64,000 nt of DNA from Paenibacillus pabuli. GTDB taxonomy: Bacteria > Bacillota > Bacilli > Paenibacillales > Paenibacillaceae. The stretch covers positions 124,001-188,000 of the forward strand of contig NZ_JBDOIO010000004.1 of the NCBI RefSeq assembly GCF_039831995.1. The letters are read 5' to 3'. The stretch's first letter is position 1. Each line of letters begins with the position of its first letter. Under the pieces are notes generated by a model that worked only from the letters and a program-made list of their open reading frames with translations, searched no databases and was not told where the DNA came from. A program made the position numbers and the translations under genes. Of this stretch, positions 26,809 to 36,359 are shown one piece after another.

Positions 26809-26854
26809 CTATAGCAATAACAAAACGATGTATATGAGAAAGCGAGGTTCTTCT

Positions 26855-27367
26855 ATGATCTATCAAATTAGTGTTGCCTTGATTGCGGTGGCGTTTGCTG
26901 TGCTGGTTTTCTTTTTGATTCGTACATTGAAATCTGCTCAGGGCTCATTGGACAACGTGTCCAAGACACTCCAGGAAGTTCAGAAAACGATTGATGAACT
27001 GAGTTATGAAGTAAAACAGACGGTAAGGCATGCCAATGATATTACAGTTGATGTGCAGCACAAAATGAAACAAATCGATCCTGTAATGGAATCGGTACAG
27101 AATTTGGGTGAGGTTTTGAATGAGGTGACCGAGGCTGCCAAACAGGTATCCACTACGATGATCGCTAAATTTCAAACCAAACGTAACCATCAAGAAAAGC
27201 AAAACAAACGTGCAGAGGTAGCCAAAGTACAGACAACGCCTGCTACATCTACGGATCGAACCCTGCAAAGTTATCAGGCTACATATAATGATGCACCAAA
27301 GGGTGGTAAAAACTGGGTGAAGTACATTGATCTGGCGGCAAATGTTTGGCAACGTATGCGTAAATAA
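26855..27367 (+). CDS. DUF948 membrane protein, general-stress type (YtxG-like)
   Basis: A 170-residue protein with one N-terminal membrane span (MIYQISVALIAVAFAVLVFF), then a long amphipathic helix/coiled coil (about 30-115; DNVSKTLQEVQKTIDELSYE) and a basic tail. This is the DUF948 layout of B. subtilis YtxG, which is encoded with YtxH and is SigB/SigH-dependent. The ATG at 26855 has GCGAGG upstream; an earlier ATG at 26828 would lie near the predicted transcription start. It has a SigB-like promoter. Function unknown. Confidence 0.82.
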   Translation: MIYQISVALIAVAFAVLVFFLIRTLKSAQGSLDNVSKTLQEVQKTIDELSYEVKQTVRHANDITVDVQHKMKQIDPVMESVQNLGEVLNEVTEAAKQVSTTMIAKFQTKRNHQEKQNKRAEVAKVQTTPATSTDRTLQSYQATYNDAPKGGKNWVKYIDLAANVWQRMRK

Positions 27368-27438
27368 CATGACCGCTGTGTAATCCTGAGTGTCTATCAG
27401 AGCGGTGATGAACTGAACTTGATGAAAGGGTGAGAATC

Positions 27439-27972
27439 ATGATGAAACTACTGCTTGTTATGTTTAGCGTAATTTCTCCCTTTTCCGTTCAACCGGCAGC
27501 AGTACCTGCTGCTCAAGATATGCAATGGACGGTAGTGGAAGAAGAAGTGCCAGAGGTCAATCTGGCTGCTGATCGATCCGGACCGGTTCGGCATTTTCAG
27601 ACTCTGAATGGCATTTCTCTGGAGGACAGCAAAGGTCATATTTTAGCAGAGAAGGGTCAGCCCCTTCATAAAAAAGCAGATCCATATCTGGGTTGTCCCG
27701 AATATGAGTTTGCGGATGTCAAGGTTGGACTCTGTGATGATACCGGAGAGATCCAGTATATCCACATTGATGGAACCGAGGATCGGTTGAAACTCAATCA
27801 GCAGTGGATTGACATGAATGTTGAATCCATCCGCCAAGTTTTGGGTGAGCCTTATGTGGTGGCTGAAGATGGAGAAGTATATCTGCGGGGTAATCAGGCC
27901 ATTAAGGTTTATATCAAGCCCGGTTCCGAGCAGATTGATGGAATCGATCTTTTTGAGGATCATCTCCAGTAG
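27439..27972 (+). CDS. secreted protein of unknown function
   Basis: A 177-residue product beginning MMKLLLVMFSVISPFSVQP, a likely signal peptide, with AAAGGG eight bases before ATG 27439. The mature part is acidic and contains a repeated-looking theme: an N-terminal LNGISLEDSKGHILAEKGQP segment and a C-terminal LNQQWIDMNVESIRQVLGEP segment, both followed by short beta-strand-like stretches with DG turns. This resembles proteins that carry two SmpA/BamE-like or DUF4309-like modules, but I cannot name the family. It sits among stress genes without a visible own promoter. Confidence 0.65.
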   Translation: MMKLLLVMFSVISPFSVQPAAVPAAQDMQWTVVEEEVPEVNLAADRSGPVRHFQTLNGISLEDSKGHILAEKGQPLHKKADPYLGCPEYEFADVKVGLCDDTGEIQYIHIDGTEDRLKLNQQWIDMNVESIRQVLGEPYVVAEDGEVYLRGNQAIKVYIKPGSEQIDGIDLFEDHLQ

Positions 27973-28000
27973 AGGAGAAATGGTTTCTTATTAAAGAAGC

Positions 28001-28026
28001 GTTTCAAACCTATAGGGCAAGGTTAT
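28001..28026 (+). promoter_or_regulatory. SigB-like promoter of the YflT-family gene
   Basis: GTTTCA, 14 bases, GGTTAT, about 50 bases before the ATG at 28075. Confidence 0.55.
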
Positions 28027-28074
28027 ATATTAGAAGTAGCTCGAAAAGAAGATTATCAGAGGAGAGTGGAGACG

Positions 28075-28419
28075 ATGAATTCAACCAATGCGCAAGCTTA
28101 TGCAAAAGTGGTAGAAAACGGAGTTCAAGCGGTAGAAGCGGTGAAAGAACTGCAGCATACCGGTTACCTTGCTGATCACATCTTCGTTCTGGCCCACGAG
28201 AAGGATCGTACGGATCGAATTGCCGATACAGCCGATGCCAAGGAAATAGGTATCAAGGAAGAAGGCGTATTCGACTCCATGGCGAATTTGTTCCGATCAC
28301 GTGGTGATGAACTCCGGGCCAAAATTGTATCGATGGGCTTTACAGAAGCTGAGGCAGACTTTTACGAGAGTGAACTCGATAAAGGCAAAGTGCTTGTTAT
28401 TGCCAAGAAGAAGGATTAA
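28075..28419 (+). CDS. YflT-family general stress protein
   Basis: A 114-residue cytoplasmic protein. It shows the heat-induced stress protein YflT pattern: an N-terminal AVEAVKELQHTGYLADHIFVLA segment, a middle SMANLFRSRGDELRAKI and an end with GFTEAEADFYESELDKGKVL. In B. subtilis, YflT (GSP17M) is a SigB-dependent general stress protein of unknown biochemical role. AGGAGAG precedes the ATG at 28075 and a SigB-like promoter lies upstream. Confidence 0.85.
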   Translation: MNSTNAQAYAKVVENGVQAVEAVKELQHTGYLADHIFVLAHEKDRTDRIADTADAKEIGIKEEGVFDSMANLFRSRGDELRAKIVSMGFTEAEADFYESELDKGKVLVIAKKKD

Positions 28420-28435
28420 TTGGTTCAAATGGTAA

Positions 28436-28465
28436 CTGAAGCATCCTGAACAGGACGAGCTTCAG
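28436..28465. other. hairpin immediately before the 52-bp palindrome
   Basis: CTGAAGC and GCTTCAG arms enclose a second TCCTG/CAGGA stem. No T run follows directly. Confidence 0.6.
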
Positions 28466-28468
28466 GTT

Positions 28469-28520
28469 CAAAAACATAGATAAGGAATGGGGATATCCCC
28501 ATTCCTTATCTATGTTTTTG
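28469..28520. terminator. 52-bp perfect palindrome, probable bidirectional terminator
   Basis: CAAAAACATAGATAAGGAAT followed by GGGGAT reads identically on both strands, 26 bases each side and with no spacer. The arms end in AAAAAC / GTTTTTG so a U-run follows the stem on either strand. It lies 50 bp after the YflT-family gene. Confidence 0.75.
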
Positions 28521-28753
28521 CGAGTTTGGAAGCGGGATCAGAACGCAGCAAAAACAGGGCGGCGAGCAGGTGTTTTTTCCTGTGGTGGTGCCATTTACTG
28601 ATAGAAGTTTTTTGCTTTTACGATTATAGTTATAGTAGGAAATATTATGTCTACCGCTGTATTGATCGCGAAAAATGTATTTTTTGGGTTGTTACATGAC
28701 TTGATAAAAATCGACAAACCCGGAACGGAACGCCACAGATAAGGGAGATAGAA
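28521..28753. other. leader region before the SigB-control operon
   Basis: About 230 bp without a convincing gene. No GTTTnn-N14-GGGTAA box is seen here, so transcription of rsbY is more likely sigma-A-driven; TTGTTA at 28690 and GATAAAAAT nearby are too close for a normal promoter. The ribosome site AAGGGAG lies just before the ATG at 28754. Confidence 0.4.
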
Positions 28754-29923
28754 ATGAAAATACTTATTGTTGACGACAATCCGACGAATGTCATTATTAT
28801 TCGAGAAATTCTGAAAAAAGAGAACTATCGTGACATTTTAACGGCAAGTTCAGCCATGGAAATGTTTGAAGTATTGGGGATAGGGGAGGAAAACAACGAA
28901 CTTCGTCCCAGACCGTCGGATATTGACCTGATTTTGCTAGATATGATGATGCCGGAAATGGATGGGATCGAAGCCTGTAGTATTGTGCAGAAATTCGAAA
29001 ATCTGAAGGATATTCCTATTATTATGGTTACAGCAATCGGTGACTCCAAGAAACTTGCCGAAGCATTGGATGCGGGAGCGTCAGATTATGTAACCAAACC
29101 GATTAACAAGGTGGAGCTGATGGCTCGAATTCGGCTGGCTCTCCGTTTGAAGCAGGAGAAGGACTGGCATAAGGAACGCGACCAACGCATTCAGGATGAG
29201 CTTAAGCTGGCTGCTATGGTGCAGAATGCAGTATTAAGTCCGGCAATTGAAGAGCCGTTGTTCCATGTGAATGCCATCTATAAACCTTCTTTTGAACTGG
29301 CAGGAGATCTCTACTCATGGTATCCGCTTGGTGAAGGCCGCTATGGCGTATTGCTGCTGGATATGATGGGGCACGGTATTTCTTCTTCTTTATTTACCAT
29401 GTTTATTGCTTCGGTATTGAAGGATACGGTTACGACGTACGTAGATCCCGAAAAGGTGATTCAGGAGCTGAACCGTCGCTTTAACCAGCTGCATCTGGAG
29501 AAGCAGCTGGTACAGTACTACTTTACAGCGATATACCTGGTGATAGATACCCGAATGAAGCGCATTGATTATGTCAACGCGGGGCATCCGCCGGCACTGT
29601 TTTTCCAGGAAGATGGAAGTGTAACGACATTTGATTCTGTATGTTGTCCGGTAGGTTTGTTCGACAAGATGGATATTGAACCACAGACCATCCACTATAA
29701 GGGTGACGGGCATATTGCACTTTATACCGATGGTCTGCTTGAGGCCGTTCAAGGAGATCAGGAAGAGCAACTGGACTTCCTCAAAGAACAACTGAAGGGC
29801 TCACATGAATGGAATGAAGCTCACATGCAGGCACTGTTCTTTGATGACGAGATTCCCCAAGAGCGAGATGATGATAAATGCTTGGTGTGGATTACATTAA
29901 ATAAAGGGGCGGAAGCTGAATGA
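28754..29923 (+). CDS. rsbY: receiver-PP2C phosphatase, RsbY type
   Basis: Dephosphorylates phospho-RsbV and thereby frees SigB from RsbW. Residues 1-125 are a receiver domain with acidic IVDDN, phosphoacceptor Asp63 in LLDMMMPEMDG, the Thr in VTAIG and the Lys in YVTKP. A coiled linker (about 130-160) leads to a SpoIIE-type PP2C domain with metal-binding Asp residues in LAGDLYSW, LLDMMGHG, LYTDGLLEA and the terminal RDDDKC. This receiver-PP2C layout is that of RsbY in the Bacillus cereus group, activated by the kinase RsbK. The stop overlaps the start of the next gene (ATGA), consistent with an operon. Confidence 0.88.
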   Translation: MKILIVDDNPTNVIIIREILKKENYRDILTASSAMEMFEVLGIGEENNELRPRPSDIDLILLDMMMPEMDGIEACSIVQKFENLKDIPIIMVTAIGDSKKLAEALDAGASDYVTKPINKVELMARIRLALRLKQEKDWHKERDQRIQDELKLAAMVQNAVLSPAIEEPLFHVNAIYKPSFELAGDLYSWYPLGEGRYGVLLLDMMGHGISSSLFTMFIASVLKDTVTTYVDPEKVIQELNRRFNQLHLEKQLVQYYFTAIYLVIDTRMKRIDYVNAGHPPALFFQEDGSVTTFDSVCCPVGLFDKMDIEPQTIHYKGDGHIALYTDGLLEAVQGDQEEQLDFLKEQLKGSHEWNEAHMQALFFDDEIPQERDDDKCLVWITLNKGAEAE

Positions 29924-32900
29924 AGATCAGGAATAAACTGCTGATTGGCTTTACTGCTCTTATGGCTATTTTGCTTGTGCTTACGTTTGTGAGTTACGAG
30001 CGCATGAATAGTGCCAACGAACAGATCGATCAGATGTATCAGGATCGTTATCTAAAGGTTAGGAACACCTCATCTGTACGTGGAGAGGTCAATGATATAG
30101 GCAAACTGCTGACTAACTTGTTGCTTAACCCGAACAATTCGATTAGTGCCGCCGATGGACAACTCAAGGAAATGGAAGAACGGGGAGAAGGATACCTTAA
30201 GGAAGTACGTGAACGTGCAGATAGCGCAGGTGAACATCAATTGGTTGACCGTGTAGATGAAGCTTGGGAAGCGTATGGCACGTACTCATCAAGACAGCTG
30301 AGCCTCTTATCCCAAGGTCGCCTAGAAGATGCCAATAACTACCGTAATTCAACAGGGCTCGCTGTACAGCAGGAAGCTGTCGATAGTTTAAATTCACTCT
30401 CCCGTTTTCAGGATCAGGAGATTGATGCGGAAATCAAACAGGCGAACGAGGAATTCAACCGTGCTGTTCAGATCACCGTAGGCATCATGGTTGCTGGTCT
30501 TCTGCTTGCCCTTGGTGTGATCCTGTGGGTACTTCCAAGCATAACACGAGGGTTGAATACGGTGTCTATGATGATTACAAGCTTCGGCAAAGGTCGATAT
30601 CGTACCATCAGACGTATTCAGGTCAAGTCCACGGACGAGATCGGGCAAATTGCCAGTGTTTTCAAAGATGTATCTGCTGATCTGGAAGAAAAACTGGAAA
30701 TTGAGAAAGCTTATATGCAGGCACAACAGGATCAGAACTGGATGAGCTCCAACATAGCCAGAGTGCCTGAACTGCTGCGCGGCATTGGTTCAATTCGTCA
30801 GATATCGCAAATGTTTATCAGCGAGTTTACTCCGGTACTTGGAGCACAGCTCGGCGTGGCATACTTGATTGATGAAGAGAAACACCCCGATGAATTGAGA
30901 CGATATGGGGCATACGCCTTTGAAGAGAATGAGGCCATTGGTAAGGAAGTATACCGTGTCGGTGAAGGGTTAATTGGCCAGGTGGCTCTTGATATGAAAC
31001 CGATTATTCTTGAAAATACACCTGAAGATTATGTGCACATTGGTTCGGCTTCAGGCTCTACTCGTGCGACCAGCATCATGATTTATCCTGTCGTTTTTGA
31101 AGATGAACTCATTGGCGTTGTCGAATTGGCTTCTTTTGAAGGTTTTAATGATCTGCATAAACAGTTATTCTCTCAGCTCATCATGAACCTGGGGGTTATT
31201 CTCAATAACGTTCGCCGCCGTCTGCGCGTAGAGGAGCTGCTGCGTGAATCCCAGGCCCTCACAGAGGAACTTCAGGTGCAGTCGGAGGAACTGCAGACAC
31301 AGCAGGAAGAACTGCGTCGTTCCAATGAAAATCTGGAAGAACAGACAGGAGCCCTGAAACGCTCCGAAGAACTGCTGCAGCGTCAGCAGGAAGAGCTTGA
31401 GCATTTTAATACCGAGCTGATTGCCAAGACTCGTGCACTTGAAGAGCAGGTTCGTGAAGTCGAAGAGAAAAATGACGAAATTGAGAAAACGAAAACGCAA
31501 CTGGAACAGCAAGCTATGCAGCTGTCGATGACCAGCAAATACAAATCCGAATTCCTGGCGAATATGTCGCATGAACTTCGGACACCGCTCAACAGTCTGC
31601 TGATCCTGTCACAATTATTGTCTGAGAACAAGGAAGGTAATCTGAGCAGCAAACAGCAGGAATACGCTCAGACAATCTACATGTCCGGTGCAGACTTGCT
31701 TAAAATGATTGATGAAATTTTGGACCTTTCCAAAGTAGACGCAGGAAAAATGGATATCAATTATGAGACGGTTCGAATGGATGAGCTGACTGCTTTTGTG
31801 GAACAAAACTTTGGGCCCATGGCGAACAAAAAAGAATTGGATCTAAATATTGAATTCGACAGCAATCTCCCTGAATGGGTGTATACGGACAGCCATCGAG
31901 TGAAGCAAATCTTGCGCAACTTGCTGTCAAACGCCTTCAAATTTACCAATCGGGGATCGGTAAGCATTATCGGACGGAAAATGAAACCGGAAGAACTTCC
32001 GGGTTATCTGAATACCAATCAGGAATATGTCGGATTTACCGTGAAAGATACAGGCATAGGAATACCTTCAGACAAAACAGATCTGATCTTCGAAGCCTTC
32101 CAGCAAGTCGATGGAACAACCAGTCGCAAATACGGCGGTACCGGACTGGGGTTATCCATTAGTCGTGAACTGGCACGTTTACTCGGTGGTGCGATTCACG
32201 TCGAGTCATCTGAAGGTGTGGGCAGCTCGTTTACGTTATACCTTCCAGACAATCATGACGAAGCGGCTCCGGAGGACGAAGGCGTTACCCAGGCTGCCGC
32301 ATCTGCAGAGTATGATTCGTCTGCAAGGCAGTCCAGAGCTTTGCGTTCGAGCAGACAAACCGTGATTGCTCCTGACCCTGATAGCACATCCCTTATGAAA
32401 ATGCCGGCAACCGACTCGGCTGTATCCGTACATGTAGAGGATGATCAGGAAAATCTACTCGAGGGTGACAAAATTCTGCTCATTATTGAGGATGACGTGA
32501 ATTTCGCCCATATTTTGATGGATATGGCGAGAGGAAGAGGATTTAAGGCGATTGTGGCGACTCAAGGGGACAAGGGACTCGAAATGGCCCGTCAATATTT
32601 GCCAGATGCGATTATTCTCGACATTCAGCTGCCGGTAATGGACGGCTGGGCGATTCTTGGCGAACTGAAGAGCAGCTCGGCAACTCGCCATATACCGGTA
32701 CATGTTATTTCCGTGATTGATGATATGAAGCAAGGATTGATGATGGGGGCCATTGCCTACCTAAAAAAACCTTCCAGCAAGGATTCGCTGGATAAAGCTT
32801 TCTCGCATATCGAATCCTATACGGAGAATCAGTTGAAACGTCTGCTAATTGTGGAAGATGATGAAGTACAACGCAAAGCAATTATTGAACTCATTGGGCA

Positions 32901-33639
32901 CGATGATGTTGCCATAACCGCCGTGTCAACAGGCGGCGAAGCCTTAACTGAACTCCATAGCCAAAGATATGATTGCATGGTGCTGGATCTGATGTTGACA
33001 GACATGACCGGATTCGAATTGCTTGACCAGATCAGGGATGATGAATATCTGAACGATCTGCCGATTATCATCTACACAGGTAAAGAGCTGGATAGCAAGG
33101 AAGAAATGAAGCTGCGCAAATATGCAGAGTCCATCATTATCAAAGACGTGAAATCACCTGAGCGTCTGTTGGATGAGACAACCTTGTTCCTTCACCGGGT
33201 AGAAGCTAACCTACCGGAAGACAAGCGTAGAATATTGCAGAAGCTTCATAACAAGGAAACTTTGTTTGAGGGCAAGAAAATACTGCTTGTGGATGATGAT
33301 ATCCGGAATGTATTTGCCCTTTCGAGTGTGCTCGAAGGTTACCGAATGGATGTTACGTTCGCCGAAAACGGGCGTGAAGCTCTTGAAATCTTGGATAAGA
33401 ACCCGGAAATCGACCTTGTGTTAATGGATATGATGATGCCGGAAATGGATGGATACGAGGCAATGACACGTATTCGGCAGATTCCGAGATTTGAGAAATT
33501 GCCAATTATTGCACTGACGGCCAAAGCCATGAAAGATGATCGGGGTAAATGTATTGAAGCTGGTGCATCCGATTATGTGAAAAAACCGATTCAAACAGAT
33601 CAATTGTTATCATTAATGCGCGTGTGGCTGTATTCGTAA
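29920..33639 (+). CDS. rsbK: hybrid sensor kinase with CHASE3, HAMP, GAF and three receivers (RsbK type)
   Basis: A 1239-residue sensor. Order: membrane span 1 (about 7-25), extracytoplasmic CHASE3/four-helix sensor (30-185), span 2 (VGIMVAGLLLALGVILWVL), HAMP (210-265), GAF (285-425), long coiled coil (430-540), HisKA with phosphoacceptor His551 in NMSHELRTPLNSLL, HATPase (NLLSNAFKFT, DTGIGIP, GGTGLGLSIS), then three receivers with phosphoacceptor sites ILDIQLPVMDG, LDLMLTDMTG and MDMMMPEMDG. This matches the B. cereus RsbK architecture that phosphorylates RsbY. Glu/Gln-rich repeats in the coiled coil (SEELQTQQEELRRSNENLEE) offer possible methylation sites for the CheR-like neighbour. All catalytic motifs appear intact. 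The stimulus is unknown. Confidence 0.88.
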   Translation: MKIRNKLLIGFTALMAILLVLTFVSYERMNSANEQIDQMYQDRYLKVRNTSSVRGEVNDIGKLLTNLLLNPNNSISAADGQLKEMEERGEGYLKEVRERADSAGEHQLVDRVDEAWEAYGTYSSRQLSLLSQGRLEDANNYRNSTGLAVQQEAVDSLNSLSRFQDQEIDAEIKQANEEFNRAVQITVGIMVAGLLLALGVILWVLPSITRGLNTVSMMITSFGKGRYRTIRRIQVKSTDEIGQIASVFKDVSADLEEKLEIEKAYMQAQQDQNWMSSNIARVPELLRGIGSIRQISQMFISEFTPVLGAQLGVAYLIDEEKHPDELRRYGAYAFEENEAIGKEVYRVGEGLIGQVALDMKPIILENTPEDYVHIGSASGSTRATSIMIYPVVFEDELIGVVELASFEGFNDLHKQLFSQLIMNLGVILNNVRRRLRVEELLRESQALTEELQVQSEELQTQQEELRRSNENLEEQTGALKRSEELLQRQQEELEHFNTELIAKTRALEEQVREVEEKNDEIEKTKTQLEQQAMQLSMTSKYKSEFLANMSHELRTPLNSLLILSQLLSENKEGNLSSKQQEYAQTIYMSGADLLKMIDEILDLSKVDAGKMDINYETVRMDELTAFVEQNFGPMANKKELDLNIEFDSNLPEWVYTDSHRVKQILRNLLSNAFKFTNRGSVSIIGRKMKPEELPGYLNTNQEYVGFTVKDTGIGIPSDKTDLIFEAFQQVDGTTSRKYGGTGLGLSISRELARLLGGAIHVESSEGVGSSFTLYLPDNHDEAAPEDEGVTQAAASAEYDSSARQSRALRSSRQTVIAPDPDSTSLMKMPATDSAVSVHVEDDQENLLEGDKILLIIEDDVNFAHILMDMARGRGFKAIVATQGDKGLEMARQYLPDAIILDIQLPVMDGWAILGELKSSSATRHIPVHVISVIDDMKQGLMMGAIAYLKKPSSKDSLDKAFSHIESYTENQLKRLLIVEDDEVQRKAIIELIGHDDVAITAVSTGGEALTELHSQRYDCMVLDLMLTDMTGFELLDQIRDDEYLNDLPIIIYTGKELDSKEEMKLRKYAESIIIKDVKSPERLLDETTLFLHRVEANLPEDKRRILQKLHNKETLFEGKKILLVDDDIRNVFALSSVLEGYRMDVTFAENGREALEILDKNPEIDLVLMDMMMPEMDGYEAMTRIRQIPRFEKLPIIALTAKAMKDDRGKCIEAGASDYVKKPIQTDQLLSLMRVWLYS

Positions 33640-33710
33640 CCCGATAGTTTGGGTAATGAACAACAATACATCAATTACGCAAGTAACAAATGAAGAAGTG
33701 GAGAGAATCT

Positions 33711-34583
33711 ATGACACCGTGGGAACCTACCGAGGCTGATGAACAATCGGTCCGCATGCCGCAAGATGAAGAACGCGAATTGATTGAGATTGAGTTGTTA
33801 TTGGAAGGTATGCACCGTTTATATGGATATGACTTTAGAAATTACGCATTGCCCTCTTTGAGACGAAGAATCTGGCATTATGCACATTCGGAAGGTCTTA
33901 AGACGATATCCGGGCTTCAGGAAAAGGTTTTGCATGAACGTTCAGCATTCGAACGATTTGTACAGAACCTGTCCATTCCTGTGACGGAAATGTTTCGTGA
34001 TCCTGCGCTCTTCCGGACATTCCGCGAAAAGATCATACCTGTGTTAAGGACATATCCTTATATTCGGATTTGGCACGCAGGTTGCTCCACGGGTGAAGAA
34101 GTGTATTCCATGGCGATTATGCTGCATGAGGAAGGTCTGTATGACAAGGCACGGATCTATGCCACCGATATGAATGACCGCTCTTTGCAGCAGGCCAAGG
34201 AAGGCGTATATGGCATTGAAAAGATGAAATTATACACCACAAACTATTTGGAGGCAGGGGGGACCAGAGCCTTCTCCGAATACTATACAGCGAAGTATAA
34301 CTCCGTGATGTTTCATCCATATTTGCGGAAAAACATTATTTTTGCGGAGCATAATTTGGCAACAGACCGGTCGTTTAACGAATTTAACGTTATCTTTTGC
34401 CGCAACGTAATGATTTATTTCAATGATGAACTAAGGAATCATGTGCATGGGCTATTTCATGAGAGCTTGAGCCACTTTGGCATCCTTGTTCTGGGATCCA
34501 AGGAATCGATCCATTTCACAGAATTCAGCGATGCGTACGAGCCGTTAGACCGGACGGAAAAAATATACCGGAAGATCAAATAG
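33711..34583 (+). CDS. rsbM: CheR-type methyltransferase, RsbM-like
   Basis: A 290-residue S-adenosylmethionine-dependent glutamate methyltransferase. It has the short helical CheR N-domain (about 25-90; [18 protein letters not shown]), the motif [16 protein letters not shown], the SAM-site [16 protein letters not shown] and the late [13 protein letters not shown]. In the B. cereus group, RsbM methylates RsbK and restrains SigB activity; the gene here follows rsbK directly. The ATG at 33711 is preferred because GTGGAGAG precedes it. No cheB methylesterase is nearby. Confidence 0.85.
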   Translation: MTPWEPTEADEQSVRMPQDEERELIEIELLLEGMHRLYGYDFRNYALPSLRRRIWHYAHSEGLKTISGLQEKVLHERSAFERFVQNLSIPVTEMFRDPALFRTFREKIIPVLRTYPYIRIWHAGCSTGEEVYSMAIMLHEEGLYDKARIYATDMNDRSLQQAKEGVYGIEKMKLYTTNYLEAGGTRAFSEYYTAKYNSVMFHPYLRKNIIFAEHNLATDRSFNEFNVIFCRNVMIYFNDELRNHVHGLFHESLSHFGILVLGSKESIHFTEFSDAYEPLDRTEKIYRKIK

Positions 34584-34599
34584 GGGGTTAGGGTTAGCC

Positions 34600-36273
34600 A
34601 TGGGGCTCAATGAACCAATCCATATATTACTGGTAGATGACCGCCCCGAGAATCTGCTTGCTCTCGAAGCAGTTTTGGAATCGGAACAGTATAAACTCGT
34701 CAAGGCAACTTCTGGAGAAGAGGCACTTCGCTGCTTGCTTAAAGACGAATTTGCGGTCATTGTGCTTGATGTGCAGATGCCTGGAATGGACGGAATTGAG
34801 ACAGCGAAGTTAATTAAAGCGCGTGATAAATCAAAGGATGTACCGATTATCTTTATCTCTGCCAACAGCAGGGAAGCAGAGCATTTATTTGCCGGATATT
34901 CGGCAGGTGCCATCGATTACATGGTGAAGCCGTTTATTCCTCAAATTTTAAAATCCAAAATAGAGGGTTTTGTCGAAATGTTCATTACGAACAAACGGCT
35001 GAAAACTCAAACCATGCTGCTTCATCAGAAAACGCAGGAACTCGAAAAAATGAATCAGCAGCTGATTCAGGCGAAAGAGGAAGCGGAAATCGCAGCCAAT
35101 GCCAAAACCGAATTTCTGGCGATGATGAGTCATGAAATTCGTACACCGATGAACGGTGTTATCGGTATGGTTGATTTGCTGATGGAGACGGAATTGAAGG
35201 ATGACCAGAAGGAATATATTGATATCGTGAGAAAGAGTGCAGATGCACTTGTCACGGTTATTAACGATATTCTTGATTTCACCAAGATGGAATCCGGGAA
35301 AATGGAGCTGGAGGAGCATCCTTTTGAACTCGTAACTTGTATTAGAGAAGTATTGGGCCTGTTTGCTGTGGAAGCGGGCAAAAAGAATTTGGAGCTGGAC
35401 TACTTCCTTGAGGATTCCGTCCCTGGCTTGGTTTACGGAGATATGGCTAGACTGCGTCAGGTCTTGATGAATTTGATTGCCAATGCCATCAAGTTCACAG
35501 ACCAGGGTGGAGTCTATCTGATCGTATCCGTTAACGAAGAAAAAGACGGTAGAATGACCCTGGAATTTGCAGTGAAGGATACAGGCATAGGAATATCGTC
35601 AGACAAAGCAGATCGCCTGTTCCAGCCATTTTCTCAGCTGGATACATCGATGACACGCAAGTACGGTGGAACCGGCCTGGGACTTGCCATTTGCCGGACG
35701 TTAGTGGAAATGATGGGCGGGAGCATTCATCTGGATACGAGCGAAAAGCGTGGTGCTACCTTTGTCTTCACCATTCAGGTTCAACGCTATGTGGAGACGG
35801 AGCTGTTAATCGGGAATGGAGAAGAACAGGCGGAGAATATGGAACGTTATGAAAAGCAGCCTTCCGTATTGATTGTCGATGATCACCCCATTAACCAGAA
35901 ATTGATGGCGATTATGCTGAGCAAGCTGGGCTTCATTTCAGATACCGCAGAAGATGGACAGAAGGCGCTGGATATGGTTCTAGAGAACCCAGGCTATGAT
36001 TATATATTTATGGATTTGCAAATGCCGGTTATGGACGGTTTGGAATGTACACGTAAAATTCGGGAAAGTCTGCCCAAGGATAAGCAACCTATTGTTTTGG
36101 CAATGACTGCAAATGTAATGGAGGGCATCCAGCAGCGCTGCTTGGCTGCGGGGATGGATGATTACATCAGCAAACCTGTTAAGATGGGCAGTGTGAAGCA
36201 GAAGTTGTCGCGATTTCAGGAAGAGCGACAGAGCTACAAATCATCTTCATCTGCCATGAATCGAGCCAATTGA
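34600..36273 (+). CDS. cytosolic receiver-kinase-receiver hybrid
   Basis: A 557-residue protein without membrane segments. An N-terminal receiver (about 5-125) has LLVDDRPEN, phosphoacceptor in [11 protein letters not shown] and Lys in YMVKPF. A coiled linker ([16 protein letters not shown]) leads to HisKA with His178 in [15 protein letters not shown] and an intact HATPase ([27 protein letters not shown]). A C-terminal receiver has [23 protein letters not shown] and YISKPVKMG. It lies between rsbM and rsbV, so it could exchange phosphate with the RsbK receivers, RsbY, or another acceptor. I know of no counterpart in the described SigB pathways. No DNA-binding domain. Confidence 0.9.
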   Translation: MGLNEPIHILLVDDRPENLLALEAVLESEQYKLVKATSGEEALRCLLKDEFAVIVLDVQMPGMDGIETAKLIKARDKSKDVPIIFISANSREAEHLFAGYSAGAIDYMVKPFIPQILKSKIEGFVEMFITNKRLKTQTMLLHQKTQELEKMNQQLIQAKEEAEIAANAKTEFLAMMSHEIRTPMNGVIGMVDLLMETELKDDQKEYIDIVRKSADALVTVINDILDFTKMESGKMELEEHPFELVTCIREVLGLFAVEAGKKNLELDYFLEDSVPGLVYGDMARLRQVLMNLIANAIKFTDQGGVYLIVSVNEEKDGRMTLEFAVKDTGIGISSDKADRLFQPFSQLDTSMTRKYGGTGLGLAICRTLVEMMGGSIHLDTSEKRGATFVFTIQVQRYVETELLIGNGEEQAENMERYEKQPSVLIVDDHPINQKLMAIMLSKLGFISDTAEDGQKALDMVLENPGYDYIFMDLQMPVMDGLECTRKIRESLPKDKQPIVLAMTANVMEGIQQRCLAAGMDDYISKPVKMGSVKQKLSRFQEERQSYKSSSSAMNRAN

Positions 36274-36295
36274 AATAATTCCTAATTTTGTTTTT

Positions 36296-36321
36296 GTTTC
36301 ATCTGGGCTCAAGTTGGGTTA
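36296..36321 (+). promoter_or_regulatory. SigB-like promoter before rsbV
   Basis: GTTTCA, exactly 14 bases, GGGTTA, about 40 bases before the rsbV ATG. Its placement mirrors the autoregulatory promoter of the B. subtilis and B. cereus sigB operons. Confidence 0.65.
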
Positions 36322-36359
36322 TTAGGTAAGGAAACCATTGATCAGGAGAGAGATGTCTA

